Source: Natronomicrosphaera sp040876735
Lineage (GTDB): Bacteria > Planctomycetota > Phycisphaerae > Phycisphaerales > Phycisphaeraceae
NCBI GenBank assembly: GCA_040876735.1
Contig: JBBDPC010000074.1
Span: 1 to 23,517 of the forward strand
Direction: 5' to 3'
DNA: 23,517 nt
Part shown: positions 1 to 7,459 of the stretch, in pieces
Layout of the letters: every line of letters begins with the position of its first letter
Numbering within the stretch: the stretch's first letter is position 1
The notes under the pieces: model-generated
Databases searched by the model: none
Seen by the model: only the letters and a program-made list of their open reading frames with translations
What the model was told of the DNA's origin: nothing
Program-made: the position numbers and the translations under genes

Positions 1-2650
1 CGATGCCGGCGATGCCGCGGTGCTGGGCGAGCATGAGCGAGCCGAAGCCGATCATGGTGGTGAAGCTGGTGAGCGTGATGCCCTTGCCCGTGCCGCCGGT
101 GAGCCCGAGCGGGCGCAGCGTCGGGTTCTGGCGGTAGCGGTGGAGCATGTGCACGCCCGCGTCGACGCCGATGCCGAACATCAACGGCAGCACCATGATG
201 TTGGCCGGGTTGATGTTCAGCCCCACCGCCCACATGATCGCAAACGTCACCGCAAACCCCGCCGCCACCGGCACGAGCGTCAGCACCGCGTCCGCCAGCG
301 AGCGGAAGTCGAGCCACACCAGCACCAGCACCGCCGCCAGCGCCAGCCCGGCCGCCAGCGTGTAGGCCTCGCGGATCAGCCGGCCCGAGCGGTAAAGCTG
401 CACCATCGACCCCGTCGCCGCCGGGTCCACCGCCTGCACGTCGGTCACGAACGGCCCGAGCACGCGCGGGTGCAGCGGGTCCGCCACGTCGGCCGGCAGA
501 TGCGGGTACACCTCCAGGGCGTACCACCGCTCGCCCTCCCCCCCTTCCGCCACATACATGTCCAGCACGACCTCCGGCAGATCGCTCACCCGCATCGGCC
601 CCTCGTCCAGCGCGGCGAGCACCAGCTCGGCCGTCTGCTGACGCCAGCGGGCGTAGTCGCGCTGCAACGCTTCCAGCCGGCGTTCGCGCTCGTCTGCGGG
701 CAGCGCCTGCGCCGTGGTGACAAACGTGTTGATCGACGCCGACAGTTCTCGCAGCGCCGGCCGGGCCGAGGCGGGCAGTCGACCTTGGATGAAAGGCAGT
801 GCCAGTTGCATGCCGCGCATCTGCTGTACGAGGCTCGGCTCATTGGCCGGCACAATCAACGGCGCCTCGATCAACGCCGCCGTCGCCGCCGGGGCCACCT
901 CGGCCCGCACGGTGCGAATCATCTCCAGCTTCCGCGCTTCGTCGGCCGGGAAGAGCAGGCCGATGCCGCCCACGCTGTCCACGCTCGGCATGGCGCGGTA
1001 CTGCCGGGCGAGCATCCGCGCTTCGTCGAGGCTGTCCGTGATGCTCACCGCCGACCAGATCGACTGCTCGCCCTGGTCGGCGATCCGCCGCTGCCACTGC
1101 ACACTCTCGATGTGACGGGGCATCAGTTCGACGAGGTTGTAGTCGAACCGCAACTGCGTGGTCGCCAGCAGCGACAGGCCCGTCACTCCGGCCGCGACGG
1201 CCAGCGTCAGCTTCGGTCGGCGGGAAAACGGCATGACCCATCGCGGCTCGAAGAGGTGAAACCGCCGGGCGTCCATGCGGACGAAATGCTTGTGTTTCCG
1301 TTTGTAGATGCGCAGCAGGGCGGGGAAGACGCTGACCATCGCCAGCAGGCAGAGCAGGATGCCCGCGGCGGCGATCAGGCCCATCTCCGCCACACCGCGG
1401 AAGTCGGTCAGCAACGTGGTACAGAACGCCGCCGCCGTGGTGAACGCCCCGGTGACAATGCCGGGCCCGACGGTCTCGAACGTCTCGCGCAGCGATCGGC
1501 GGAAGCCGATCTCCGTGTCGGGATAGCGATGCCGATGCAGTTCGAAGCCCGCGACGAGGTGGATGCCGAACGCCACGCCCAGCCCGAGCAGGATCACGGT
1601 GAAGATGACGCTGATGACCTGGAGATGGCCGACCGCCAGCGTGAGAAACCCGAAGCTCCACGCCACGCCGATCAGCAGGGCGATCACCAGCAGCAGCGGC
1701 ATGCGCAGGCTCTGGAAGGCGACGATCAGCAGCAGCGTGATGAGCACGATGGCGACGATCGACGCCTTGGTGGAGTCGGCGGTGGCGGCGGCGGTTTCGT
1801 CGGTCTCGACCACCTCGACGCCGGTCATGCCAAAGTCGACGTCGGGGTAGTCCCGCCGGGCGTCGTCGAGGATGGCGCGCACCGCGCCGATCGCCTGGCC
1901 GATCGGGCTTAGCGCGCCGGGCTCTTCGCGCGGCACGACCCGCATGATGAGGAACCGCTGGTTCGGCGTCGCCAGGTATTCCCATCCCTGCCCAGCCATG
2001 CCCGGCGAGGCAAAGCGCATCAGGTCGACCGGCTCGTCGGCGGGCGTCCGCATCCGCTGCGTGAACCCCTGCACCAGGTGGTCGAACGACGCCAGGCCCG
2101 CCGCGGTTTGAGCCGGGTCCGCGTCCGCATCGCCCGTTTGCGCCTCGGCCATGCCGCGCTGGATCAGCGCCTGCGGCGTCGGGCTGGCGAGCAACCGCTC
2201 CGCCGCGGCGATCTGCTCTAGCTGTTGCTCGAATGGCTCCATCGGCGCCAGGCGCAGTGCACGCGGGTGCATGGCCGAGCGGTCGAACCCCCAGATCACC
2301 TCCACCACCGCCGGGCTGGCGTTGAACCGCTCGGCGAGGTCGTCCACCAGCGCCCGGGCCCGCTCGCGCGAGGCGTCGCTCGCTTGGCCGGTGGCGGGAT
2401 CGTGCGCGTCGACGACGACGATCAGCTCCGACTTGCCCGGGAACAGTGTCTGCCAGCGGATGAACCGCTGGTTCCAGTCGATCTCTTTCGAGATCAGGTC
2501 GTTGCGGTTGGACTGGAAGCGCAATTGGGAAGCGGTCACGCCCACCGCCGCGACCGCCAGCAGCACGGCGACGGCGATCACCCACCCCGGCCAGTGACTG
2601 ATGACCCGCGACCACCAGCCGAGCAAACGATGACGCGCTCTTTCATGCAT
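1..2650 (-). CDS. MMPL/RND-family exporter, HpnN-like (3' end outside window)
   Basis: Reading the minus strand from the ATG at 2650 gives an open frame of 883 codons that runs off the left edge. A transmembrane helix lies at about residues 20-44, followed by a large extracytoplasmic domain. A first helix block spans about 295-450 and includes GLGVAFGIHLVAGFELHRH and a G/A-rich TTAAAFCTTLLTDFRGVAEMG segment typical of MMPL proteins. A second helix at about 473 is followed by a second large loop, and a second helix block starts near 763 with a matching FGIGVDAGVHMLHRYR segment. This duplicated architecture defines RND permeases. Length and motif style are closest to the HpnN group, which moves hopanoids or other lipids across the inner membrane and belongs to the family of the mycobacterial MmpL lipid exporters. 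Probably only some tens of residues are missing. No adaptor or hopanoid gene is visible, so the substrate is unknown. There is no Shine-Dalgarno; a TACGAT box sits 10 nt upstream of the ATG. Confidence 0.88.
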   Translation of the reverse strand, partial: MHERARHRLLGWWSRVISHWPGWVIAVAVLLAVAAVGVTASQLRFQSNRNDLISKEIDWNQRFIRWQTLFPGKSELIVVVDAHDPATGQASDASRERARALVDDLAERFNASPAVVEVIWGFDRSAMHPRALRLAPMEPFEQQLEQIAAAERLLASPTPQALIQRGMAEAQTGDADADPAQTAAGLASFDHLVQGFTQRMRTPADEPVDLMRFASPGMAGQGWEYLATPNQRFLIMRVVPREEPGALSPIGQAIGAVRAILDDARRDYPDVDFGMTGVEVVETDETAAATADSTKASIVAIVLITLLLIVAFQSLRMPLLLVIALLIGVAWSFGFLTLAVGHLQVISVIFTVILLGLGVAFGIHLVAGFELHRHRYPDTEIGFRRSLRETFETVGPGIVTGAFTTAAAFCTTLLTDFRGVAEMGLIAAAGILLCLLAMVSVFPALLRIYKRKHKHFVRMDARRFHLFEPRWVMPFSRRPKLTLAVAAGVTGLSLLATTQLRFDYNLVELMPRHIESVQWQRRIADQGEQSIWSAVSITDSLDEARMLARQYRAMPSVDSVGGIGLLFPADEARKLEMIRTVRAEVAPAATAALIEAPLIVPANEPSLVQQMRGMQLALPFIQGRLPASARPALRELSASINTFVTTAQALPADERERRLEALQRDYARWRQQTAELVLAALDEGPMRVSDLPEVVLDMYVAEGGEGERWYALEVYPHLPADVADPLHPRVLGPFVTDVQAVDPAATGSMVQLYRSGRLIREAYTLAAGLALAAVLVLVWLDFRSLADAVLTLVPVAAGFAVTFAIMWAVGLNINPANIMVLPLMFGIGVDAGVHMLHRYRQNPTLRPLGLTGGTGKGITLTSFTTMIGFGSLMLAQHRGIAGI

Positions 2651-2736
2651 GGAAACAGGAATCGTAGAATGGTGAACCAACCGGGGCAAAGCACCCCTCA
2701 AGACAGTGCGACTTAAGGCGCACGGCCTCGGAGAGC

Positions 2737-4938
2737 TTACCCCACATCAATCAACCCCAGCGCTTCGCCGTACTGTTGCAGCAGGATGCGCCGCAGCGTT
2801 TCGTGCGAGCCTTCGCTCAGCGTCGGGTCGCGGTCGATCAGGTCGCTGGCGTCCCGGCGGGCGAGCATCAGCAGGTCCATGTCGTCGGGAATCCGCGCCA
2901 CGCGCAGCGGCGGCAGGCCGCTCTGCCGTGTGCCGAAGAACTCGCCCATCCCGCGAATCTCCAGGTCCATCTCCGCCACGCGGAAGCCGTCGTTCGTGCC
3001 CGCGATCGCATCGAGGCGCTTGCGGGCATCGTCCGTGGTCGGCTCGGCGATGAAGACGCACAGGCTCCGCCGGCCGTCGCTGGACCGGCCCACCCGGCCG
3101 CGCAACTGGTGAAGCTGCGCCAGCCCGAACCGCTCGGCGTGCTCGATCACCATCACACTCGCGTTCGGCACGTCCACGCCCACCTCGATCACCGTCGTCG
3201 CCACCAGCACGTGAATCTTGCCCCGGCGAAACCGGTCCATGATCCGCTCGCGCGTCTCGCGCTTCAGCCGGCCGTGGATCGCGGCCACCTCATACCCCTC
3301 GAAAAACCGCTGCTGGAGCAGCTTCGCATGCTCACGCACCGTCTTGAGCTGCGCCGTCGTCTCCGCGCCCGACGCGTCGATCGCCGGCACCACCACGTAC
3401 GCCTGCTCACCCCGCTCGACCCGCTGCCGGGCGTACGCATACACATCGTCCGCCTTGCCCGGGTCGACCAGGCGGTTGATGATCGGCGTCCGGCCGGGCG
3501 GCAGCTCGTTGATCAGCGACACGTCCAGGTCGCCGAAGATCGTCAGGCTCAACGTCCGTGGAATCGGCGTGGCGGTCATCACCAGTTGATGGGGGACGCT
3601 GGCTTTGCCAGCGCGGGATTCGGGGTTCGGGCTTCGGGGTTCGAGGGCAGTGTCATCAGATTTCGCCACGCGCCGCAGCGCCGCGCGCTGGTGGACGCCG
3701 AAGCGGTGCTGCTCGTCGATCACCGCCACGGCCAGGTCTTTGAACCGCACCGCGCCGCCGAGCAGCGCGTGCGTGCCGACGAGGATGTCCAGTTCGCCCG
3801 CCTCGATCTTCGCCAGCAACGCCTTGCGGTCCGCACTGCTGGGCGGCGGCTGGCTGCCGGTGAGCAGCGCGAGGCGCACCTGCGACCCTTCGAGCATCTT
3901 CGTGATGGAAGCGTAATGCTGCTCGGCCAGCAGCTCGGTCGGCGCCATCAGCGCCGCCTGTTTGCGGTCGGCCACGGCCAGCAGCATCGCGTACAGCGCG
4001 ACCACCGTCTTGCCGGAGCCGACGTCGCCCTGGAGCAGCCGGTTCATGGGGCGCGTTTCGGTCAGGTCGCCGGCCATCTCGGTGATGACCTTCGCCTGGG
4101 CCGCGGTCAGCTCGAAGGGGAAGCGCTGGCGGATGTGCTTGTCGATCGCGTCGTTGTGCTTCAGGGCCGGGGCGGCGAGGAAGGTGCGTACGTGGGCCCG
4201 CTTCATGGCGATGCCCAGTTGCAGCAGCAGCAGTTCGTTGAACGCCAGTCGCCGGCGGGCGGCCTTCCATTCTTCCTCGTGCTCGGGCAGGTGGGCCATG
4301 CGAAACGCCTCGGCCAGCACGGGCATGTTGTGATGCTGGATCAGTTCCGGGGGCATCGGGTCGCGCACCTGGTCGATCACGCGCGGCAGCACGTCGGCGA
4401 CCACCTGCTCGATCGCGGTCGAAGGCAGGTCTTCCGTGGCGGGGTAGACGGGGCGTAGCCGTTCGTCGTGGGCGGGCGCGGCGTCGAGGTCTTCCAGCGG
4501 CTCCCACTTGGGGTTGACGATCTGGAGGTAGTCGCCGAACCGCGAGACCTTGCCCTGCACGCGCACCGGCATGCCCGCCATCAGCCGTTTGCGCAGGTAG
4601 CCGCCGTTGAACCATGTCAGCTTCAGTCGGCCGCCGGGGTCCGCCAGGGTCGCCTCGAACCGGCCCCTGCTGCGTCCCCGGCCGTAGCTGGGCACGAACC
4701 GCGTCGCCTCGATCACGCCGCGCGTGGTGCCGACCGCGTCGACCGGCAGTTGTGCGATGCCATCTTCCGCCGCCTCGAACTCGTAGCGCATCGGCAGGTG
4801 GCGGAGCAGGTCGCTGACCCCCTCGATGCCCAGCCGGCGAAACAGCGACGCCCGGCGCTTGGTCACGCCCGGCAGCGCGTCGATCGGCGTGGTCAGCTTG
4901 ATCTCCTGCTTCGGCTTGTCCGCGTGCGGCTCGGCCAT
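2737..4938 (-). CDS. recG: ATP-dependent DNA helicase RecG
   Basis: The 733-residue protein is a full-length RecG, the helicase that regresses stalled replication forks and processes Holliday junctions. The N-terminal HhH/wedge region (about 15-150) contains LPGVTKRRASLFRRLGI and an OB-like segment ending GDYLQIVNPKWEP. Helicase motifs follow in order: Walker A GDVGSGKT (304-311), MAPTELLAEQH (331-341), DEQH box (408-411), MTATPIPRT (454-462), TTVIEVGVDVPNA (581-593) and QLRGRVGR (611-618). The C-terminal RecG signature EIRGMGEFFGTRQSG begins at about 660. An oddity is an extra segment of roughly 17 residues between the DEQH box and MTATPIPRT (about 425-448, rich in Pro, Ser, Arg), encoded by repeat-like DNA at 3598-3660. 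The start at 4938 has a TAAGAT box 6 nt upstream. Its nearest neighbours, the MMPL exporter and a TetR regulator, are functionally unrelated. Confidence 0.97.
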   Translation of the reverse strand: MAEPHADKPKQEIKLTTPIDALPGVTKRRASLFRRLGIEGVSDLLRHLPMRYEFEAAEDGIAQLPVDAVGTTRGVIEATRFVPSYGRGRSRGRFEATLADPGGRLKLTWFNGGYLRKRLMAGMPVRVQGKVSRFGDYLQIVNPKWEPLEDLDAAPAHDERLRPVYPATEDLPSTAIEQVVADVLPRVIDQVRDPMPPELIQHHNMPVLAEAFRMAHLPEHEEEWKAARRRLAFNELLLLQLGIAMKRAHVRTFLAAPALKHNDAIDKHIRQRFPFELTAAQAKVITEMAGDLTETRPMNRLLQGDVGSGKTVVALYAMLLAVADRKQAALMAPTELLAEQHYASITKMLEGSQVRLALLTGSQPPPSSADRKALLAKIEAGELDILVGTHALLGGAVRFKDLAVAVIDEQHRFGVHQRAALRRVAKSDDTALEPRSPNPESRAGKASVPHQLVMTATPIPRTLSLTIFGDLDVSLINELPPGRTPIINRLVDPGKADDVYAYARQRVERGEQAYVVVPAIDASGAETTAQLKTVREHAKLLQQRFFEGYEVAAIHGRLKRETRERIMDRFRRGKIHVLVATTVIEVGVDVPNASVMVIEHAERFGLAQLHQLRGRVGRSSDGRRSLCVFIAEPTTDDARKRLDAIAGTNDGFRVAEMDLEIRGMGEFFGTRQSGLPPLRVARIPDDMDLLMLARRDASDLIDRDPTLSEGSHETLRRILLQQYGEALGLIDVG
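3598..3660. repeat. Repeat-like insertion inside recG
   Basis: Within recG this stretch contains a small perfect hairpin (GCTGGC-TTT-GCCAGC, 3608-3622) followed by iterated GGGATTCGGGGTTCGGG-type units. These look like intergenic filler rather than helicase coding sequence. It is in frame and adds a Pro/Ser/Arg-rich loop to the protein between motifs II and III. The insertion call is inferred from comparison with remembered RecG spacing, where about 14 residues separate HQR from HQL(I/V)MTATP; here there are about 31. Confidence 0.6.
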
Positions 4939-4944
4939 GCCCTC

Positions 4945-4950
4945 ATCTTA
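4945..4950 (-). promoter_or_regulatory. Candidate -10 box of recG (leaderless)
   Basis: On the minus strand TAAGAT lies 6 nt before the recG ATG (4938), the distance at which transcription would start on or next to the start codon. No independent -35 was recognised. A GAGG just before the ATG could instead be a weak ribosome site. Confidence 0.3.
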
Positions 4951-5390
4951 TCGCGTCCCCCTGCCCGCGTGACGCCACACCGATCGCATTGCAGAACCAC
5001 GGGTGAACACAGATGGCAAACGCCGAGGCGCCAGGGCGAGAAAGGCGGAACCACGAAGGACACGAAGAGCACGAAGAAGAAGGAACAGGGAGTGAAGCAG
5101 AGAGCTTAAGCCCAATAGCCCCATGCGGAAGCATGGGGTTGATGGCGTCCGGCGACCGAAAACCCCACGCTTCCGCGTGGGGCTATCGGGCAACAGGTCA
5201 TTCCTGCATCAACATGTTCTTCATGCTTTTTCTTCTTCTCTGCTTCGTGTCCTTCGCCGCCTTCGTGTTCTTCGTGGTTTGTCTTGTCTCTGCTTGGCGT
5301 CTTGGCCCCTTGGCGACTTGGCGTTTTCCGATTCGCCTGCACCCGCGTCTTGACAGGCGCCGCCCCACCTCGGACACTGAAGGCGTTCAC

Positions 5391-5397
5391 AAGGAGG
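5391..5397 (+). promoter_or_regulatory. Strong Shine-Dalgarno fixing a TTG start for the TetR gene
   Basis: AAGGAGG ends 6 nt before the TTG at 5404, while the first in-frame ATG (5416) would be 18 nt away. The spacing therefore favours the TTG start. A TTGACA hexamer at 5350-5355 with a poor GACACT partner at 5373-5378 could be the promoter, but the -10 match is weak. Confidence 0.7.
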
Positions 5398-5403
5398 TGA
5401 ACT

Positions 5404-6132
5404 TTGCCGACCCACATGGACGTGACGACCAACGCACCCGCCCGCACCCGCCCCGCCGTCGCACCGCGGCAGGCCCTTGCCCGGCTCCGAGCCGAGAGCG
5501 GGGCCGTCGAGGTCCGCCCGGAACCCCCGGAATCCCCCGCTCCCGCGGGCCCCGTGGAGCCTGACGCTTCCACCGACACGCCCGCGCCCACCGCACTGAG
5601 CCGAACGCAGATCGTCGACGCCACCGAGGCGGTGCTCGACACCCACGGCTATGACGGCGCGACCATTCGTCGCATCGCCCGGCAACTCGATTGTGCGGTG
5701 GGCTCGATCTACCGCTACTTCCGTGACAAGCGGGAACTGCTCAGCGCCGTCACGCAGCGCCGCTTCGAGCCGGTGGCGGAGTTGATCGAGGCGGGGCATC
5801 CGTGGCGGGACACGGCGGCGGCCTATGTCCGCGTGGCGTTGGAGCAGCCACAGCAGTACCGGTTGATGTTCTGGCTCGCCGGCAGCACCCAGCGTGGGCC
5901 GGCCGAGGCGCCGCAGGTCGTCCGCCGACTGCTCGCCGGCTGGGCCCGCCAGCTTGGCGATCCGGGCGACGCCGCCCGCCGATGGTCGCAACTGCATGGC
6001 GGCATCATGCTCGGCCAGAGCGTGGACGTCATACTCAGCGATGCGCCGGCCGCCGCCGCGCCGATGACGCCGGCCGTTCATCCGCCCACCGCTGTCGCCG
6101 ATCGTCGCCGCGACGACCTGACGCTGTTGTGA
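5404..6132 (+). CDS. TetR-family transcriptional regulator
   Basis: The protein is 242 residues if initiated at the TTG chosen from the Shine-Dalgarno. Residues 1-65 form a Pro/Ala/Glu-rich extension of low complexity. The TetR DNA-binding domain occupies about 66-115, with helix-turn-helix TIRRIARQLDCAVGSIYRYF (87-106) followed by the usual DKRELLSAV helix. The ligand domain contains YVRVALEQPQQYRLMFWLAG (141-160), which resembles the WHG-type TetR C-terminal domain. TetR proteins usually repress a neighbouring gene in response to a small ligand. Here recG is divergent across a repeat-filled gap and no transporter or enzyme is adjacent, so the target is unclear. Self-regulation or a distant target such as an efflux pump is possible. 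The long N-terminal extension is unusual, since most family members begin within 10-20 residues of the helix-turn-helix domain. Confidence 0.9.
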   Translation: MPTHMDVTTNAPARTRPAVAPRQALARLRAESGAVEVRPEPPESPAPAGPVEPDASTDTPAPTALSRTQIVDATEAVLDTHGYDGATIRRIARQLDCAVGSIYRYFRDKRELLSAVTQRRFEPVAELIEAGHPWRDTAAAYVRVALEQPQQYRLMFWLAGSTQRGPAEAPQVVRRLLAGWARQLGDPGDAARRWSQLHGGIMLGQSVDVILSDAPAAAAPMTPAVHPPTAVADRRRDDLTLL

Positions 6133-6171
6133 GGGCGATGGGGCTGCGATGTCATCTGAAGTGGACGACGC

Positions 6172-6278
6172 TTTATTGAGCCTTAAGCAGTTAGCTTTAA
6201 GCTGTTCGCCAGCGACAAGCCGAACGGAGGGGATATTCGGGCTGAAGGCTTATAGCGAACGGCTCAAAGCTCAGTAAA
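6172..6278. repeat. 107-bp palindromic dispersed element, copy 1
   Basis: The element begins TTTATTGAGC and ends GCTCAGTAAA. Its outer ~37 bp on each side are imperfect inverted repeats, so either strand can fold into one long hairpin. It matches 10457-10563 at roughly 84 percent by eye over the same 107 bp, including the central GCCGAACGGAGGGG. It sits between the convergent TetR gene and PHP-domain gene and could serve as a bidirectional transcription barrier. No open frame or transposase is present, so it is non-autonomous (MITE- or REP-like). Confidence 0.85.
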
Positions 6279-6299
6279 ACCACAAGAGGCACTGAGGCC

Positions 6300-7349
6300 T
6301 CACTCGTGCTGTTCGATGCCGAACGGCTGGGTGTAGGCGGTGCCGCCGTCGCCGCGGATTTCGGCGCGGACGTAGCGATCCAGGCCGTCGACCGCGTTGA
6401 GTTCGAGCGTCGGGCCTTCATGGACGACCTTGCCGCCGGCGGAGATCCACTGGTAACGTTCGTCCGGCAGCGGCTCGCCGGCGGCGTCGGCGACGAGGGT
6501 CAGCGTGCCGGCGTCGGCGTCGTGGATGACGTTGCGGATCACCGGCGTCTGGTCGCGATCCTGCTCGTCCTGGGGGTGGGACGTCACGGTGGTGAAGTAG
6601 TACCGGCCGTTTTCCAGGGCGGCGCGCACCTGTTCGTCGTCACGCTCGGGCAGCAGCATCACGGTGGTGTTCAGGCCGATGTGAGCTTCGCCGTGCGAAT
6701 CATCGTTGGCCATGCCCCAGACCGGCTTGTCGGGCATGAGGTGGGTGAGCAGCGCGTCCCACAGGGCGCGGTCTTCCGGGTAGCGGTCGCCCTGGTTGAC
6801 CACTTCCATGCCGACGAGGCTGGAGTAGGTTAGGAAAAGGTCGGCATACTTGTCCCGCACCTCGTCGGGGACCTGGCCTTCTTCGTCGAGATCCCAGTAC
6901 CGGCCGGGGTGGGCGAGCACCGAGACGCCGCCGATATCATGCACTTCCTGGACCGCCGTTTCGTGGTCGCTGGTGCTGGTTTCGAGGTCGGAGAAGAGGC
7001 TCAGCGTGTGGTGATGGCGGGAGAGTTCGTTACCGCGGATGGCGAGCATGTCCAGTTCGTCCGGGTCGCGGCCGAACGCTGTCCAGGGCCAGGTGTGCTT
7101 GTCGTGGTCGGTCAGGGCGAGGATGCCGTGGCCGATGGCGTGGTAGCCGTCGATGACGTCGGCCGGGGACTGGCTGCCGTCGGACTCGGTGGTGTGGGTG
7201 TGGAAGTTGCCGTGGTGACGTTCGTGCTGCTCCCAGTCGATCGTCTCATAGGGGTTGACGGTGACCTGCCAGTCGGCATGAACCGCTCCCGCGGCAAGCA
7301 GGCAGAGCAGGGCAGCGGCAAGGGAACGGCAGCTTCGGGTGTTGAACAT
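6300..7349 (-). CDS. Exported PHP-domain metallohydrolase (CehA/McbA-like)
   Basis: The protein is 349 residues. The start at 7349 was chosen because it yields a clean signal peptide (MFNTRSCRSL then a Leu/Ala core, cleavage after AVHA, residue 25) and has AAAGG about 7 nt upstream. A longer open frame upstream is low-complexity Pro/Arg/Ala sequence. The PHP metal-binding ligands are all visible: NFHTHT (H50, H52), D57, LTDHD (D81, H82), GNELS (E108), a His cluster at 112-114, LAHPG (H147) and NDDSHG (216-220). PHP enzymes hydrolyse phosphoester or related bonds with a trinuclear metal centre; this secreted, polymerase-independent kind is usually annotated CehA/McbA-like. The last 80 or so residues look like a small beta domain. 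The substrate is unknown. The gene stands alone, convergent with the TetR gene and separated from pncB by 110 bp with no evident terminator. Confidence 0.88.
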   Translation of the reverse strand: MFNTRSCRSLAAALLCLLAAGAVHADWQVTVNPYETIDWEQHERHHGNFHTHTTESDGSQSPADVIDGYHAIGHGILALTDHDKHTWPWTAFGRDPDELDMLAIRGNELSRHHHTLSLFSDLETSTSDHETAVQEVHDIGGVSVLAHPGRYWDLDEEGQVPDEVRDKYADLFLTYSSLVGMEVVNQGDRYPEDRALWDALLTHLMPDKPVWGMANDDSHGEAHIGLNTTVMLLPERDDEQVRAALENGRYYFTTVTSHPQDEQDRDQTPVIRNVIHDADAGTLTLVADAAGEPLPDERYQWISAGGKVVHEGPTLELNAVDGLDRYVRAEIRGDGGTAYTQPFGIEQHE

Positions 7350-7459
7350 GGCTTCGCCTTTCGTCCGGGTCACGGGGTGAATTTTCGGACCGGGCATTGC
7401 GGGGCGTGCAGCGGCCACGGCCGACGTGTGGCGCCATGATACTTGAATCCGTGGCGGTG

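Larger units (their letters stand above)
4939..5403. repeat. Nested inverted repeats filling the recG/tetR gap
   Basis: This 465-bp divergent gap is almost entirely repeat. The left arm (about 4996-5105) has GAACACAGATGG, then ACCACGAAGGACACGAAG units and a GAAGAAGAAGGA tail. The right arm (about 5221-5330) is its approximate reverse complement, with CTTCTTCTTCTC, TTCGTGTCCTTCG, TTCTTCGTGGTTTG and TTGGCGTCTTGGCC. Between the arms lie two inverted copies of a small hairpin: 5109-5140 (CCCCATGC-GGAA-GCATGGGG) and 5161-5192 (CCCCACGC-TTCC-GCGTGGGG). I see no credible gene here. Open frames that read HEGHEEHEEE-type peptides through the arms are repeat translations. Confidence 0.85.

Noticed and set aside
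20..1912. 630-codon open frame on the plus strand
   Set aside because: It is antisense to the MMPL exporter, and its translation is a low-complexity His/Arg/Gln mix with no domain. High GC opens such shadow frames.
840..2615. 591-codon minus-strand frame overlapping the exporter
   Set aside because: It is out of frame with the exporter, Arg-rich and without motifs, whereas the frame from 2650 gives clear MMPL helices.
2776..4458. 560-codon plus-strand frame
   Set aside because: It is antisense to recG and its composition is shadow-like.
4996..5330. CRISPR array
   Set aside because: The repeats are inverted and nested, not direct and evenly spaced, and there are no cas genes.
5013..5564. 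Open frame reading NHEGHEEHEEE-type peptide
   Set aside because: This is the translation of a widespread CACGAAG intergenic repeat, not a protein.
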